From Marinobacter sp. LV10R510-11A (lineage in GTDB: Bacteria; Pseudomonadota; Gammaproteobacteria; Pseudomonadales; Oleiphilaceae): a DNA stretch of 64,000 nt. Positions 9,162 through 18,918 of the stretch are shown piece after piece. The stretch lies in assembly GCF_900215155.1 (NCBI RefSeq), contig NZ_LT907980.1, forward strand, positions 1,984,001-2,048,000, in the 5' to 3' direction. The notes under the pieces were generated by a model. The model did no database searches. It saw nothing but the letters and a program-made list of their open reading frames with translations, and was not told the DNA's origin. Positions within the stretch are counted from its first letter, which is position 1, and each line of letters opens with the position of its first letter. Both the position numbers and the translations under genes were made by a program.

Positions 9162-10328
9162 ATGAAATCACAATACTCAGAACTTAACTTCGGCCTTGGC
9201 GAAACCCTCGATATGCTGCGCGAGCAGGTCAACAGCTTTGCCGCCACTGAGATTGCTTCTCGAGCCGAAGAAATCGACCGCAACAACGAATTCCCGGCGG
9301 ATTTGTGGAAAAAATTCGGCGACATGGGCCTGCTAGGTATTACCGTAGACGAAGCCTATGGCGGTTCTGGCATGGGCTACATGGCACACGTGATTGCAGT
9401 AGAAGAAATCAGCCGCGCATCTGCCTCCGTTGGCCTATCTTACGGTGCCCATTCCAATCTGTGCGTAAACCAGATTCACAGGAATGGAACCGAAGAGCAG
9501 AAGCAGAAATACCTGCCAAAACTCGTCAGCGGCGAGCACGTTGGCGCCTTGGCCATGTCTGAACCCAACGCCGGGTCCGACGTTATTTCCATGAAACTGA
9601 GCGCCAAAGACGCCGGTGACCATTACGTGCTGAACGGCAACAAAATGTGGATCACCAACGGCCCAGAAGCCAGCGTGTACGTTATCTACGCAAAAACCGA
9701 CGTGAAAGCCGGCTCCAAAGGCATCACCGCCTTCATCGTAGAACGCGACTCCGAAGGCTTCAGCCGGCACCAGAAACTCGACAAACTCGGCATGCGCGGC
9801 TCCAACACCTGCGAATTGGTGTTCCAAGACTGCAAAGTGCCCAAAGAAAACGTTCTCGGCACCGTAGGCGGCGGTGCCTGCGTACTCATGAGCGGCCTCG
9901 ATTACGAACGCCTAGTACTCTCCGGCGGCCCGTTGGGCATCATGCAAGCGGCACTGGACGTTGTGGTTCCTTACATCCGCGAACGCAAGCAGTTCGGCAA
10001 GGCCATCGGCGAATTTGAACTGGTTCAGGGCAAAGTGGCGGACATGTACACCGCGATGAACACCTCCCGATCCTACGTATACATGGTGGCCCAATCCGCC
10101 GACCGTGGTGAAACCACCCGCAAAGACTCTGCTGGCGCAATCCTCTACTCCGCAGAGATGGCCACCAAATTGGCCCTAGACTCCATTCAGCTTCTTGGGG
10201 GCAACGGCTACATCAACGACTACCCTACTGGCCGCCTGCTGCGTGATGCCAAGCTGTATGAAATCGGTGCGGGTACATCTGAAATTCGCCGTATGTTGAT
10301 CGGACGAGAGCTGTTCCTAAACAATTAA
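9162..10328 (+). CDS. liuA: Isovaleryl-CoA dehydrogenase
   Basis: An FAD acyl-CoA dehydrogenase of 388 residues that oxidises isovaleryl-CoA to 3-methylcrotonyl-CoA, the first dedicated step of leucine breakdown, handing electrons to ETF. The active-site pattern is that of isovaleryl-CoA dehydrogenase: the catalytic Glu lies in [13 protein letters not shown] and the usual C-terminal Glu is replaced in [10 protein letters not shown]. The start at 9162 (MKSQYSEL) is preferred over an in-frame codon 24 nt upstream because the family begins here. It is followed by the carboxylase, hydratase and lyase of the same pathway. Confidence 0.96.
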   Translation: MKSQYSELNFGLGETLDMLREQVNSFAATEIASRAEEIDRNNEFPADLWKKFGDMGLLGITVDEAYGGSGMGYMAHVIAVEEISRASASVGLSYGAHSNLCVNQIHRNGTEEQKQKYLPKLVSGEHVGALAMSEPNAGSDVISMKLSAKDAGDHYVLNGNKMWITNGPEASVYVIYAKTDVKAGSKGITAFIVERDSEGFSRHQKLDKLGMRGSNTCELVFQDCKVPKENVLGTVGGGACVLMSGLDYERLVLSGGPLGIMQAALDVVVPYIRERKQFGKAIGEFELVQGKVADMYTAMNTSRSYVYMVAQSADRGETTRKDSAGAILYSAEMATKLALDSIQLLGGNGYINDYPTGRLLRDAKLYEIGAGTSEIRRMLIGRELFLNN

Positions 10329-10392
10329 TGGGTGCTCATAGCGGTTCCCGGAAAGCCAGACCGTCACCCCCGATGCACGGATCAGAAGCCAT

Positions 10393-12000
10393 ATGACGAT
10401 ACTGCAGAGCAAAATAAACCCGAGGTCTGAAGAGTTTCAGGCCAACCAGGCCTCCATGGCAAAAGTCGTTGCAGACCTGCGGGACAAAGTATCCACCATC
10501 CAGCAAGGTGGCGGACCCTCGTACCAGGAACGCCACCTAGCCCGCGGCAAACTCCTGCCCAGAGAGCGCATCAACCGCCTACTGGACGACGGCTCACCGT
10601 TCCTCGAAATCGGCCAGCTCGCAGCTTATAAAGTCTACGACGAAGACGTACCCGCAGCCGGCGTTATCGCAGGCGTAGGTCGCGTATCCGGCACCGAATG
10701 CATGATCATCGCCAACGACGCCACCGTAAAAGGCGGCAGCTACTACCCGTTATCAGTTAAAAAACACCTGCGCGCCCAAGAAATCGCCTTGGAAAACCGC
10801 CTGCCCTGCATCTACCTGGTAGATTCCGGCGGCGCCAACCTGCCCCGGCAGGACGAAGTCTTCCCAGACCGTGACCACTTTGGCCGCATCTTCTACAACC
10901 AAGCCCGCATGTCCGCCGACGACATCCCCCAGATCGCCGTCGTAATGGGCCTATGCACCGCCGGCGGCGCTTACGTACCGGCCATGGCCGACGAATCCAT
11001 CATCGTGCGCAACCAAGGCACCATCTTCCTCGCCGGCCCGCCGTTGGTAAAAGCCGCCACCGGCGAAGTCGTAACAGCCGAAGACCTGGGTGGTGCAGAC
11101 GTACACTGCAAAACCTCCGGCGTAGCCGATCATTACGCAGAAAACGACGCTCACGCCCTAGACATCGCACGGCGTTGTATCTCCAACCTCAATCGCCGCA
11201 AACCCGTTGATGTAGAAATTCGCAAACCCAAAGCGCCACTGTACGACCCAGGCGAAGTTTACGGCATCGTTGGCACCGACCTGCGCAAACAGTTCGACGT
11301 GCGCGACGTAATCGCCCGCACCGTAGACGGCTCCGAATTTGACGAATTCAAACGCTTCTACGGCCAAACCCTGGTAACCGGCTTTGCCCACATACACGGC
11401 TACCCCGTGGGCATCATCGCCAACAACGGCATATTGTTCAGTGAGTCCGCCCTGAAAGGCGCGCACTTTATCGAGCTGTGCTGCCAGCGCAACATCCCGT
11501 TGCTGTTCCTGCAAAACATCACCGGCTTTATGGTTGGCCAGAAGTACGAAGCCGAAGGCATTGCCAAGCATGGCGCCAAAATGGTGATGGCCGTTGCCTG
11601 CGCCAACGTACCCAAGATTACCGTATTGATCGGTGGTAGCTATGGTGCCGGCAACTATGGCATGTGTGGCCGCGCCTACAGTCCTGACTTCCTGTGGATG
11701 TGGCCAAATGCCCGCATCTCAGTCATGGGCGGCGAACAGGCAGCCGGCGTGTTGGCTCAAGTTCGCCGTGAAGGCATGGAACGTAAAGGCCAAGAATGGA
11801 GCGACGAAGAAGAAGCTGCGTTCAAAAAGCCGATTACCGATACCTACGAAGAGCAGGGCCACCCCTACTACGCCAGCGCCCGCCTGTGGGACGACGGTGT
11901 GATTGACCCGGCTCAGACCCGGGAAGTGGTTGCCCTTAGCCTCTCCGCCACCCTCAACCGGCCGGCGAAGCCTACGCGCTTCGGCGTGTTCCGGATGTAA
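10393..12000 (+). CDS. liuB: 3-methylcrotonyl-CoA carboxylase, beta subunit
   Basis: The 535-residue carboxyltransferase subunit, which moves CO2 from carboxybiotin on the alpha subunit to 3-methylcrotonyl-CoA to give 3-methylglutaconyl-CoA. The two crotonase-like halves are visible: the N-terminal half with [11 protein letters not shown] near residue 190 and the C-terminal half with [18 protein letters not shown] near 415 followed by [12 protein letters not shown]. Length fits the family. It lies 64 nt after liuA and 15 nt before liuC. Partner subunit is liuD in the same operon. Confidence 0.96.
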   Translation: MTILQSKINPRSEEFQANQASMAKVVADLRDKVSTIQQGGGPSYQERHLARGKLLPRERINRLLDDGSPFLEIGQLAAYKVYDEDVPAAGVIAGVGRVSGTECMIIANDATVKGGSYYPLSVKKHLRAQEIALENRLPCIYLVDSGGANLPRQDEVFPDRDHFGRIFYNQARMSADDIPQIAVVMGLCTAGGAYVPAMADESIIVRNQGTIFLAGPPLVKAATGEVVTAEDLGGADVHCKTSGVADHYAENDAHALDIARRCISNLNRRKPVDVEIRKPKAPLYDPGEVYGIVGTDLRKQFDVRDVIARTVDGSEFDEFKRFYGQTLVTGFAHIHGYPVGIIANNGILFSESALKGAHFIELCCQRNIPLLFLQNITGFMVGQKYEAEGIAKHGAKMVMAVACANVPKITVLIGGSYGAGNYGMCGRAYSPDFLWMWPNARISVMGGEQAAGVLAQVRREGMERKGQEWSDEEEAAFKKPITDTYEEQGHPYYASARLWDDGVIDPAQTREVVALSLSATLNRPAKPTRFGVFRM

Positions 12001-12015
12001 TCGGGGAGAATAACT

Positions 12016-12849
12016 ATGACAGATACCCACATACGGTCAGACCAGCCAGACCAAGAATCGATGATTCTGATCAAGCGCCGCGCAAACGGCGTGACCGAGA
12101 TCGTGCTGAACCGGCCAGAAAAGCGCAACGCGTTTGATGACGTGATCATCCAGCAACTGATCAACGCTTTCACAGACGTGCACACCGATCGCGAAACGAA
12201 GGTGGTCATCTTGCGCTCTGAGGGCAAACACTTCTCCGCTGGAGCAGATCTTGGCTGGATGCGCCATATGGCAGATAACAGCCGCCAGGAAAACTTGGAC
12301 GATTCCCGCCAGCTTGCCCGCATGATGGAATGCTTGAACGAGCTCAAAAAGCCCGTCATATGCCTTGTTCAGGGTGCAGCCTACGGCGGGGCCGTCGGTT
12401 TAGCCGCCTGCTGCGACATTGTGATAGCCACAGAAAAAGCCAGCTTCTGCCTGAGCGAAGTAAAGCTGGGCCTGATTCCAGCTGTCATCAGCCCCTACGT
12501 GGTGCGCGCCATTGGCGAACGCCAGGCGCGCCGCTACTTTCTATCAGCGGAAGTATTCGATGCCCGTGATGCTGAGCGTTTCGGCCTTGTGCATATCGTC
12601 TGCGACGATGCAGATGCCATGAACGCCCGCTGTGATGAGATGCTGAAACAGCTTGCCCCGAATGGCCCAGAAGCTATGGAAGCCGCCAAGAGCTTAGTGT
12701 TTGCCGTTAGCCAAAAGCCCATCGACAGCACCGTGATTGACGACACTGCGCACCGCATCGCTGATATCCGCGTAGGCGAAGAGGGTCAGGAGGGGCTAAG
12801 CGCCTTCCTGAACAAACGTCGCGCCAACTGGATTCCGGAGAGCAACTAA
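12016..12849 (+). CDS. liuC: 3-methylglutaconyl-CoA hydratase
   Basis: A 277-residue crotonase-family enzyme that would hydrate 3-methylglutaconyl-CoA to 3-hydroxy-3-methylglutaryl-CoA. Oxyanion-hole segments are HFSAGADLGWM and AAYGGAVGLAACCDIV; the catalytic-type Glu is in SEVKLGLIPAVISPYV. The start at 12016 has a GGGGAG site 8 nt upstream. It sits inside the carboxylase gene pair, only 1 nt before liuD, a standard liu arrangement. Confidence 0.94.
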   Translation: MTDTHIRSDQPDQESMILIKRRANGVTEIVLNRPEKRNAFDDVIIQQLINAFTDVHTDRETKVVILRSEGKHFSAGADLGWMRHMADNSRQENLDDSRQLARMMECLNELKKPVICLVQGAAYGGAVGLAACCDIVIATEKASFCLSEVKLGLIPAVISPYVVRAIGERQARRYFLSAEVFDARDAERFGLVHIVCDDADAMNARCDEMLKQLAPNGPEAMEAAKSLVFAVSQKPIDSTVIDDTAHRIADIRVGEEGQEGLSAFLNKRRANWIPESN

Positions 12850-12850
12850 C

Positions 12851-14878
12851 ATGTTCAGCAAAATCCTCATTGCAAACCGAGGCGAAATCGCCTGCCGGAT
12901 TATCCAGACCGCACAACGCATGGGTATCCGATGTGTTGCTGTGTATTCCGATGCCGACGCCAACGCCCACCACGTGGCCTTGGCCGACGAAGCCTTTCGC
13001 ATTGGCCCAGCGCCCAGCTCCGAAAGCTACCTGCGCGCTGACATAATCATCGAAATCGCCAAGAAGAGCGGCGCCCAAGCCATTCACCCCGGCTACGGCT
13101 TTCTTTCTGAAAACACCGATTTTGCCGAGGCATGTGAGGCCAACAATCTGGTATTCATCGGCCCGCCCTCCTCTGCCATTGCGGCCATGGGTTCCAAATC
13201 CGCCGCCAAAATCATCATGGAGAAAGCCGGCGTGCCCCTGGTACCCGGTTACCATGGCGACGACCAAGCGCCAGAAACCCTACGCATTGAAGCCGAAAAA
13301 TGCGGTTTCCCGCTGCTGCTGAAAGCGATTGCCGGGGGTGGCGGCAAAGGCATGCGCGTGGTTGAGAACATCGGCGAGTTTGATGAGGCACTCGCCGCCG
13401 CCAAGCGCGAAGCCAAGAACGCGTTCGGCAACCCAGACATGCTAATCGAGCGTTACCTGACCCAGCCGCGCCACGTGGAAATCCAAGTATTCTGTGACCA
13501 GAGTGGCCATGGCGTGTATCTGGCAGAACGTGATTGCTCGATTCAGCGTCGCCATCAAAAAGTTCTGGAAGAAGCGCCAGCACCCGGGCTAAGCGAAGAA
13601 ACCCGCAAAGCCATGGGTGAAACGGCGGTTAAAGCGGCGCAAGCCATCAACTATGTGGGCGCAGGCACCGTGGAGTTTCTCTACGATGTCGACGGCTCAT
13701 TCTTCTTTATGGAAATGAATACTCGCCTGCAGGTAGAGCATCCGGTTACCGAAATGGTGACCGGACAAGACTTGGTGGAATGGCAATTCAAAGTAGCCTG
13801 GGGTGAGCCCCTGCCGCTTGAGCAGTCTCAGGTGAAAATCCGTGGCCATGCTCTGGAAGCACGCATTTATGCCGAAGACCCGGATCAGGACTTCCTACCC
13901 GCCACTGGCAACCTACGCTACCTGAGCACGCCGGATGAGAGCGCCCATGTGCGGGTGGATACCGGCGTTGTCGAAGGCGACGACATCAGCATTCACTACG
14001 ACCCGATGATTGCCAAACTGATTGTATGGGACGAAACCCGTGGTCAGGCTATCAACCGCATGGTTCAGGCCCTGGAGCATTACCGGATCGCTGGCGTAAA
14101 AACCAACATCCGTTTCCTGCATGCTCTGGCCGATGCGCAACCGTTCCGGGAAGCTGACCTGACAACTGGCTTTATCGAAGATCACCGGGATTTACTGTTC
14201 TCGAAATCGAAATTAGACACCCACAAGGCACTGGTGCTGGCCGCCGGCTTTGTGCTGGAACAGCGGAAATCCCGGGAATCCGTAAGCACAGACCCTTGGT
14301 CACCGTTCGGCCGCAGCAACAGTTGGCGTCTAAACTCCGAATACGCTCAACCACTTCAGTTGCAAGTGGGCGACGAGATTCACGAACTGAAGGTTCTGGA
14401 GCGGGACGACTGCTATCAAGTATTCGTGAACGGCAGTACTTACAGCCTCACAGCGAAGCTGGATGACGATTACATGCAGGCTGTGATCAATGGCCATCGG
14501 CTCAGTATTCACGGCAACCTGCACAACGACCAACTTGTGCTTTTCTACCACGGCGACACCTTCCAGTGCACCTTGTACCGGGAAAACTACGTGTTCGCAG
14601 ACATGGAGCCTCAAGGTGGCTTATGCGCGCCTATGAATGGTGCGATTGTGGCGGTACAAGCCAAGGTCGGCGATGCAGTGACGGCCGGCCAAACCCTGGT
14701 CATCATGGAAGCCATGAAAATGGAGCACGCCATTAAGGCACCGGCAGACGGTGTGGTTACTGAGATATTCTTCTCCGAGGGCGAACAAGTCTCCGATGGG
14801 GCCGAACTAATCGCCATAGAGGTTGCCGAAGAGAGTACCAAAAAGAGCGCCGAACAGAACGATGAGGAGGCAGGCTAA
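12851..14878 (+). CDS. liuD: 3-methylcrotonyl-CoA carboxylase, alpha subunit
   Basis: The 675-residue biotin-carrying subunit. Domains in order: biotin carboxylase N-terminal (about 1-110), ATP-grasp (about 115-320, with the glycine loop GGGGKGMR), carboxylase C-terminal (about 335-445), a middle region, and a C-terminal biotinyl domain with the attachment Lys623 in EAMKME. It carboxylates its own biotin with bicarbonate and ATP and works with liuB. Its stop codon overlaps the start of liuE by one base (TAATG), implying translational coupling. BioY at 40215 could supply the biotin it needs. Confidence 0.96.
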   Translation: MFSKILIANRGEIACRIIQTAQRMGIRCVAVYSDADANAHHVALADEAFRIGPAPSSESYLRADIIIEIAKKSGAQAIHPGYGFLSENTDFAEACEANNLVFIGPPSSAIAAMGSKSAAKIIMEKAGVPLVPGYHGDDQAPETLRIEAEKCGFPLLLKAIAGGGGKGMRVVENIGEFDEALAAAKREAKNAFGNPDMLIERYLTQPRHVEIQVFCDQSGHGVYLAERDCSIQRRHQKVLEEAPAPGLSEETRKAMGETAVKAAQAINYVGAGTVEFLYDVDGSFFFMEMNTRLQVEHPVTEMVTGQDLVEWQFKVAWGEPLPLEQSQVKIRGHALEARIYAEDPDQDFLPATGNLRYLSTPDESAHVRVDTGVVEGDDISIHYDPMIAKLIVWDETRGQAINRMVQALEHYRIAGVKTNIRFLHALADAQPFREADLTTGFIEDHRDLLFSKSKLDTHKALVLAAGFVLEQRKSRESVSTDPWSPFGRSNSWRLNSEYAQPLQLQVGDEIHELKVLERDDCYQVFVNGSTYSLTAKLDDDYMQAVINGHRLSIHGNLHNDQLVLFYHGDTFQCTLYRENYVFADMEPQGGLCAPMNGAIVAVQAKVGDAVTAGQTLVIMEAMKMEHAIKAPADGVVTEIFFSEGEQVSDGAELIAIEVAEESTKKSAEQNDEEAG

Positions 14879-15789
14879 TGGCCTTTCCGCAACAGGTGCG
14901 ACTGGTTGAGATGAGCCCCCGAGACGGCCTGCAAAACGAAGCCGGCTCGGTGATTGCCACGGATATCAAAACCGGGCTGATCAACCGGCTGGCCGATTGC
15001 GGCCTCACCCACATCGAATCCGCCAGCTTTGTTTCACCCAAGTGGGTGCCACAAATGGGCGATGCTGCTGAGGTGATGGCTGGCATCAACCGCAAGACCG
15101 GTGTGCGCTATTCCGTCCTGACCCCCAATCTCAGAGGCTTTGAAAATGCCTTGGCGGCAGGCGTAGACGAAGTGGCGGTATTTGGCGCGGCTTCGGAAGC
15201 TTTCAGCCAGAAAAACATCAACTGCTCCATCGCAGAAAGCCTGGAGCGCTTCTTTCCCGTGATGGAAGCGGCGAAAAAACACAATATCCCCGTGCGCGGT
15301 TATGTTTCTACCGTGCTTGGGTGCCCCTATGAAGGCGAGATTGCTCCAGAACAAGTAGCGAGGGTCGCCAAAGATCTAGCCGATATGGGCTGCTATGAAG
15401 TTTCCCTGGGCGACACCATTGGCGTAGGTACGCCGCTGAAAGCCAAGCGTATGCTGGAGGCTGTGACGAAGCACGTACCCGTGGAGCGCTTGGCCGCACA
15501 TTTTCACGACACCTACGGCCAGGCGCTAGCCAACCTGTACGCGGTATTGGAAGAAGGCGTCGGTGTTATTGATGCGTCGGTCGCAGGCTTAGGCGGGTGC
15601 CCTTACGCCAAAGGTGCCTCCGGCAACGTCGCAACCGAAGACGTACTTTATCTGCTCAACGGCCTGGGCATCAGCACAGGTGTAGATCTAAACAAACTGG
15701 TCGCCACCGGCGAGTGGATCAGCGGCCAGCTTAAACGACATAACGGCTCCAAAGTGGGACAGGCGCTGGGTGGAAACCCAAGCGCCTAA
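14878..15789 (+). CDS. liuE: Hydroxymethylglutaryl-CoA lyase
   Basis: A 303-residue TIM-barrel lyase that splits HMG-CoA into acetoacetate and acetyl-CoA, ending the leucine pathway. Seen in sequence: the N-terminal metal-binding segment SPRDGLQNE, the His pair in HFHDTYGQ, and the HMG-CoA lyase signature [14 protein letters not shown] with its catalytic Cys. Starts inside the stop codon of liuD. No acetoacetate CoA-transferase genes follow here, so acetoacetate may be activated elsewhere or by the acyl-CoA ligase downstream. Confidence 0.95.
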   Translation: MAFPQQVRLVEMSPRDGLQNEAGSVIATDIKTGLINRLADCGLTHIESASFVSPKWVPQMGDAAEVMAGINRKTGVRYSVLTPNLRGFENALAAGVDEVAVFGAASEAFSQKNINCSIAESLERFFPVMEAAKKHNIPVRGYVSTVLGCPYEGEIAPEQVARVAKDLADMGCYEVSLGDTIGVGTPLKAKRMLEAVTKHVPVERLAAHFHDTYGQALANLYAVLEEGVGVIDASVAGLGGCPYAKGASGNVATEDVLYLLNGLGISTGVDLNKLVATGEWISGQLKRHNGSKVGQALGGNPSA

Positions 15790-15818
15790 CACCAATAACA
15801 AGCTCCTAAGGAACGGAT

Positions 15819-16397
15819 ATGACGAACAACAAAGATGTGGTCGCTCTGGATCTTCCTATCCCTGACATGGAAGACCTGCCAGCGGATGTTAAAAAGTACT
15901 TTGATATCTGCATCGAAAAGCTAGGTATGGTTCCGAATGTGCTTACGGTTTTTACCCATAACCTGAAACAGCTGGATGGCTTCAGCCGCTTATACAATGA
16001 GCTGATGATGGGGGAAAGTGAACTCAGCAAACTTGAACGGGAAATGCTTGCGGTTGTGGTTTCCTCAGAAAACAAATGCTTTTACTGCTTGGTAGCCCAC
16101 GGAGCTGCTGTTCGCGTTATGAGTGGCGACCCAGCGCTTGGCGAGCATCTGGTGATGAATTACCGGTCTGCCAAACTGGATAAACGCCAGCGCGCCATGC
16201 TGGACTTCGCCTCTGTGCTAACCCGCTCCCCCCAAACGGTTGCAGAAGACGAGGTACAGGCATTGCGGGATGCAGGCTTCAGCGACCGTGCAATCTGGGA
16301 TGTGAGCAACCTCATTGGCTTTTACAACATGACTAACCGCGTAGCGATTGCCAGCGACATGCGACCGAACCCTGAATATCACAGCCAGAGTCGCTAA
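15819..16397 (+). CDS. AhpD-like peroxidase-related protein
   Basis: A 192-residue all-helical protein of the carboxymuconolactone decarboxylase/AhpD fold. It carries the redox pattern Cys87-x2-Cys90-x3-His94 in CFYCLVAH, which in AhpD is the thiol active site. It begins 29 nt after liuE with an AAGGA site and is 65 nt before an acyl-CoA ligase, so it appears to be part of the liu transcript. Families like this are annotated as peroxidase-related enzymes; a role in protecting acyl-CoA enzymes from oxidants is only a guess. Confidence 0.85.
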   Translation: MTNNKDVVALDLPIPDMEDLPADVKKYFDICIEKLGMVPNVLTVFTHNLKQLDGFSRLYNELMMGESELSKLEREMLAVVVSSENKCFYCLVAHGAAVRVMSGDPALGEHLVMNYRSAKLDKRQRAMLDFASVLTRSPQTVAEDEVQALRDAGFSDRAIWDVSNLIGFYNMTNRVAIASDMRPNPEYHSQSR

Positions 16398-16462
16398 CAC
16401 GCTAAGCAACACTGTTATCAACCCCGTTAGACCTCGACCACAAAAACAAATGGAGGCAGACA

Positions 16463-18148
16463 ATGAACCAGACCACGCCAAGCTACACCAGCGGTACCTC
16501 CACCACACCACTGCTGGGCATGACCATCGGCGAGATGCTTGACCGCACTGCCGGCAAGTATCCCGACACCGAGGCCCTGGTGTGTTTGCACCAAGACATT
16601 CGCTGGACTTACAAAGAGTTCGTCGCCAAGGTTAATGAAGCCGCACGTGCCTTTCTAGCCATTGGCGTCAAGCGCGGTGATCGGGTGGGCATATGGGCGC
16701 CCAACCGCTATGAGTGGACGGTTACCCAGTTTGCCACCGCCAAAGTGGGCGCCATTCTGGTCAACATCAACCCAGCCTATGGCGTGCATGAGCTGGAATA
16801 CGCCATGAACCTGTCGGGCATCAGCGTGCTGGTTACGGCGGACAGCTTTAAAGCATCCGATTACCGTAAAGCGCTCTACGACCTAGCACCTGAGATAAAA
16901 GCCGGCACACCCGGCAAGATCAAAGCCCAGCGACTTTCTGAATTGCGTGCGGTGATCAACCTAGATACCGAAAAACACGCCGGCATGTGGAGCTGGAATG
17001 AGTTCACCGGCTTTGCGAATGAAGTCAGCCAAAGCGAAGTGGACAAGATTCAGAGCCAGCTGCAGTTCGACGATCCTATCAATATCCAGTTCACCTCAGG
17101 CACAACAGGCAGCCCCAAGGGCGCTACCCTCACCCACCACAACCTTCTGAACAACGGATTTTTCGTGGGTGAAAGTCAGGTACTTACTGAGAAAGACCGC
17201 CTGGTTATCCCGGTACCTCTGTACCACTGCTTCGGCATGGTGATGGGCAACTTGGGCTGCATTACCCACGGTTCTACCATGATCTACCCGGGTGAAGGTT
17301 TTGAACCCAAGGCCGTTTTGCAGGCAGTTCATCAGGAAAAGGCGACTGCGCTGTACGGCGTACCCACCATGTTCATCGCGGAGTTGGCTGAGCCGGATTT
17401 CGAATCCTACGACCTTTCGACTCTGCGCACCGGCATCATGGCCGGCTCAATTTGCCCAGCGGAGGTGATGAAGAGCGTTAATGGCAAGATGAACATGAAA
17501 GAAGTTCAAATTGCCTACGGCATGACCGAAACCAGCCCGGTGTCTACCCAGACCAGCTCCCTCGACCCGTTCGAGAAGCAAGTAACCACCGTGGGCCGCA
17601 CGCAGCCGCACCTGGAAACCAAAATCGTCGACCCGGCAACCGGCAACGTACTGCCCCGGGGCGAAATTGGTGAGTTATGCACCCGCGGTTACAGCGTGAT
17701 GCTGAAGTACTGGAACAACGAAGAAAAAACCCGCGAAGCAATCGACGACGCCGGCTGGATGCACACCGGTGACTTGGCCACCATGGACGAAGAAGGCTAT
17801 GTGCAAATTGTCGGTCGCATCAAGGATATGGTGATTCGCGGTGGTGAAAACATCTACCCGAAAGAGATCGAAGAATTCCTCTACACCCACTCCTCCATCG
17901 AGGAAGTTCAGGTAACTGGTATTCCCGATGATAAGTACGGTGAAGAGCTGGTCGCCTGGGTAAAGCTACGCCCAGATGCCGATCCGGTAGACGCCGACGA
18001 CCTGATGACCTTCTGCAAAGGTAAGATTGCCCACTTCAAGATTCCCCGGAATTACAAATTCGTGGATGAATTCCCGATGACGGTTACTGGTAAGATTCAG
18101 AAGTTCAAAATGCGGGAGATTTCCATTGAAGAGCTGGGGTTGAAGTAA
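16463..18148 (+). CDS. AMP-forming acyl-CoA synthetase (AMP-binding)
   Basis: A 561-residue adenylate-forming enzyme of the medium-chain/long-chain type, with motif [13 protein letters not shown] near residue 215, the adenine motif YGMTETSP near 355, the hinge [11 protein letters not shown] near 435 and the C-terminal catalytic lysine in [11 protein letters not shown] near 545. An ATGGAGG ribosome site precedes the ATG. It closes the liu run and is followed by a strong terminator. Proteins of this type at the end of liu clusters have been proposed to activate isovalerate or acetoacetate; which applies here cannot be told from the sequence. Confidence 0.88.
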   Translation: MNQTTPSYTSGTSTTPLLGMTIGEMLDRTAGKYPDTEALVCLHQDIRWTYKEFVAKVNEAARAFLAIGVKRGDRVGIWAPNRYEWTVTQFATAKVGAILVNINPAYGVHELEYAMNLSGISVLVTADSFKASDYRKALYDLAPEIKAGTPGKIKAQRLSELRAVINLDTEKHAGMWSWNEFTGFANEVSQSEVDKIQSQLQFDDPINIQFTSGTTGSPKGATLTHHNLLNNGFFVGESQVLTEKDRLVIPVPLYHCFGMVMGNLGCITHGSTMIYPGEGFEPKAVLQAVHQEKATALYGVPTMFIAELAEPDFESYDLSTLRTGIMAGSICPAEVMKSVNGKMNMKEVQIAYGMTETSPVSTQTSSLDPFEKQVTTVGRTQPHLETKIVDPATGNVLPRGEIGELCTRGYSVMLKYWNNEEKTREAIDDAGWMHTGDLATMDEEGYVQIVGRIKDMVIRGGENIYPKEIEEFLYTHSSIEEVQVTGIPDDKYGEELVAWVKLRPDADPVDADDLMTFCKGKIAHFKIPRNYKFVDEFPMTVTGKIQKFKMREISIEELGLK

Positions 18149-18165
18149 AACCTGAACAGTTGCTG

Positions 18166-18201
18166 GCCCCGGTGCTCCTTAGCTAAGCCCGGGGCTTTTT
18201 T
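18166..18201 (+). terminator. Intrinsic terminator of the liu operon
   Basis: A GC stem, GCCCCGG at 18166-18172 with CCGGGGC at 18189-18195, followed directly by six T residues. It lies 17 nt past the acyl-CoA ligase stop on the plus strand. Confidence 0.9.
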
Positions 18202-18218
18202 GGCCTTTGAAAAGCTAT

Positions 18219-18277
18219 TTGACTGCAACACAATTTCGTGATGTTATCACAGTTAACATTGTTACCCCCGATAACAT
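18219..18277 (+). promoter_or_regulatory. Sigma70-type promoter with overlapping operator for the TetR gene
   Basis: TTGACT (18219-18224), a 17-nt spacer, and TGTTAT (18242-18247) form a good promoter. An 8-bp inverted repeat ATGTTATC (18241-18248) / GATAACAT (18270-18277) covers the -10 region and the probable start site, and GTGAT-GTT-ATCAC lies over the same bases. This is where a TetR repressor would be expected to bind to control its own gene, which starts 20 nt later. Confidence 0.6.
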
Positions 18278-18297
18278 AGAACGAGCTCCAACAGCCC

Positions 18298-18918
18298 ATG
18301 GCAAAACCGGCCTATCATCACGGCGACCTCCCCTTACAAGCTCAGCAGCTGGCCCTAAATACGCTCAGAGCAGAAGGCGATGCTACCATCAGCCTGCGTG
18401 CCCTCGCCAAACAACTGGGCGTTAGCGCACCGGCGCTGTACCGACATTTTTCAGACAGGAATACTCTGCTGGCTGAGCTGGCTATCAGCGGATTCGAGGC
18501 TCTGCGTAATCGCCTGCGCGCCGTAGACCAGCAAACGCCCCGCAAGGCTTTGATCAAAATTGGGCTGGTGTATGTGGCCTTCGCTCAGGAAGAACCCAAC
18601 CTGTACCGCCTGATGTTCGGCGGCCGAGTATTACCCATGGGTGCACACCCGCGCTTGGATGCCGCTGGTAAAGGCGCGTTTCAGGTTCTGGAAGACACCG
18701 TGGCCCGCGCGCGCCAGCTTGGTTACCTCAAGCCTTCGCCGGTCTCTCTAATGACTGCCGCCGCTTGGTCTCTGGTGCACGGTCTGTCGCAGCTCACAAT
18801 TGATGGCCATTTGCCCGGTGCAAAGGCCGAACCCATGTTAACCGAGGGCGTACTCAGCTTGCTGCTGGACGGCTCTCGGCCTGATCAACAACAATCACAA
18901 CAGGATCTCACCCCATGA
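18298..18918 (+). CDS. TetR-family transcriptional regulator
   Basis: A 206-residue TetR-type repressor. The helix-turn-helix lies at about residues 25-55 (ISLRALAKQLGVSAPALYRHFSD), and the C-terminal ligand domain contains the WSLVHGLSQL segment typical of the WHG-type subfamily. The gene ends by overlapping the next gene start by 4 nt (ATGA), so regulator and oxidoreductase form one unit. Ligand unknown; it most likely regulates the pair itself. Confidence 0.88.
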   Translation: MAKPAYHHGDLPLQAQQLALNTLRAEGDATISLRALAKQLGVSAPALYRHFSDRNTLLAELAISGFEALRNRLRAVDQQTPRKALIKIGLVYVAFAQEEPNLYRLMFGGRVLPMGAHPRLDAAGKGAFQVLEDTVARARQLGYLKPSPVSLMTAAAWSLVHGLSQLTIDGHLPGAKAEPMLTEGVLSLLLDGSRPDQQQSQQDLTP

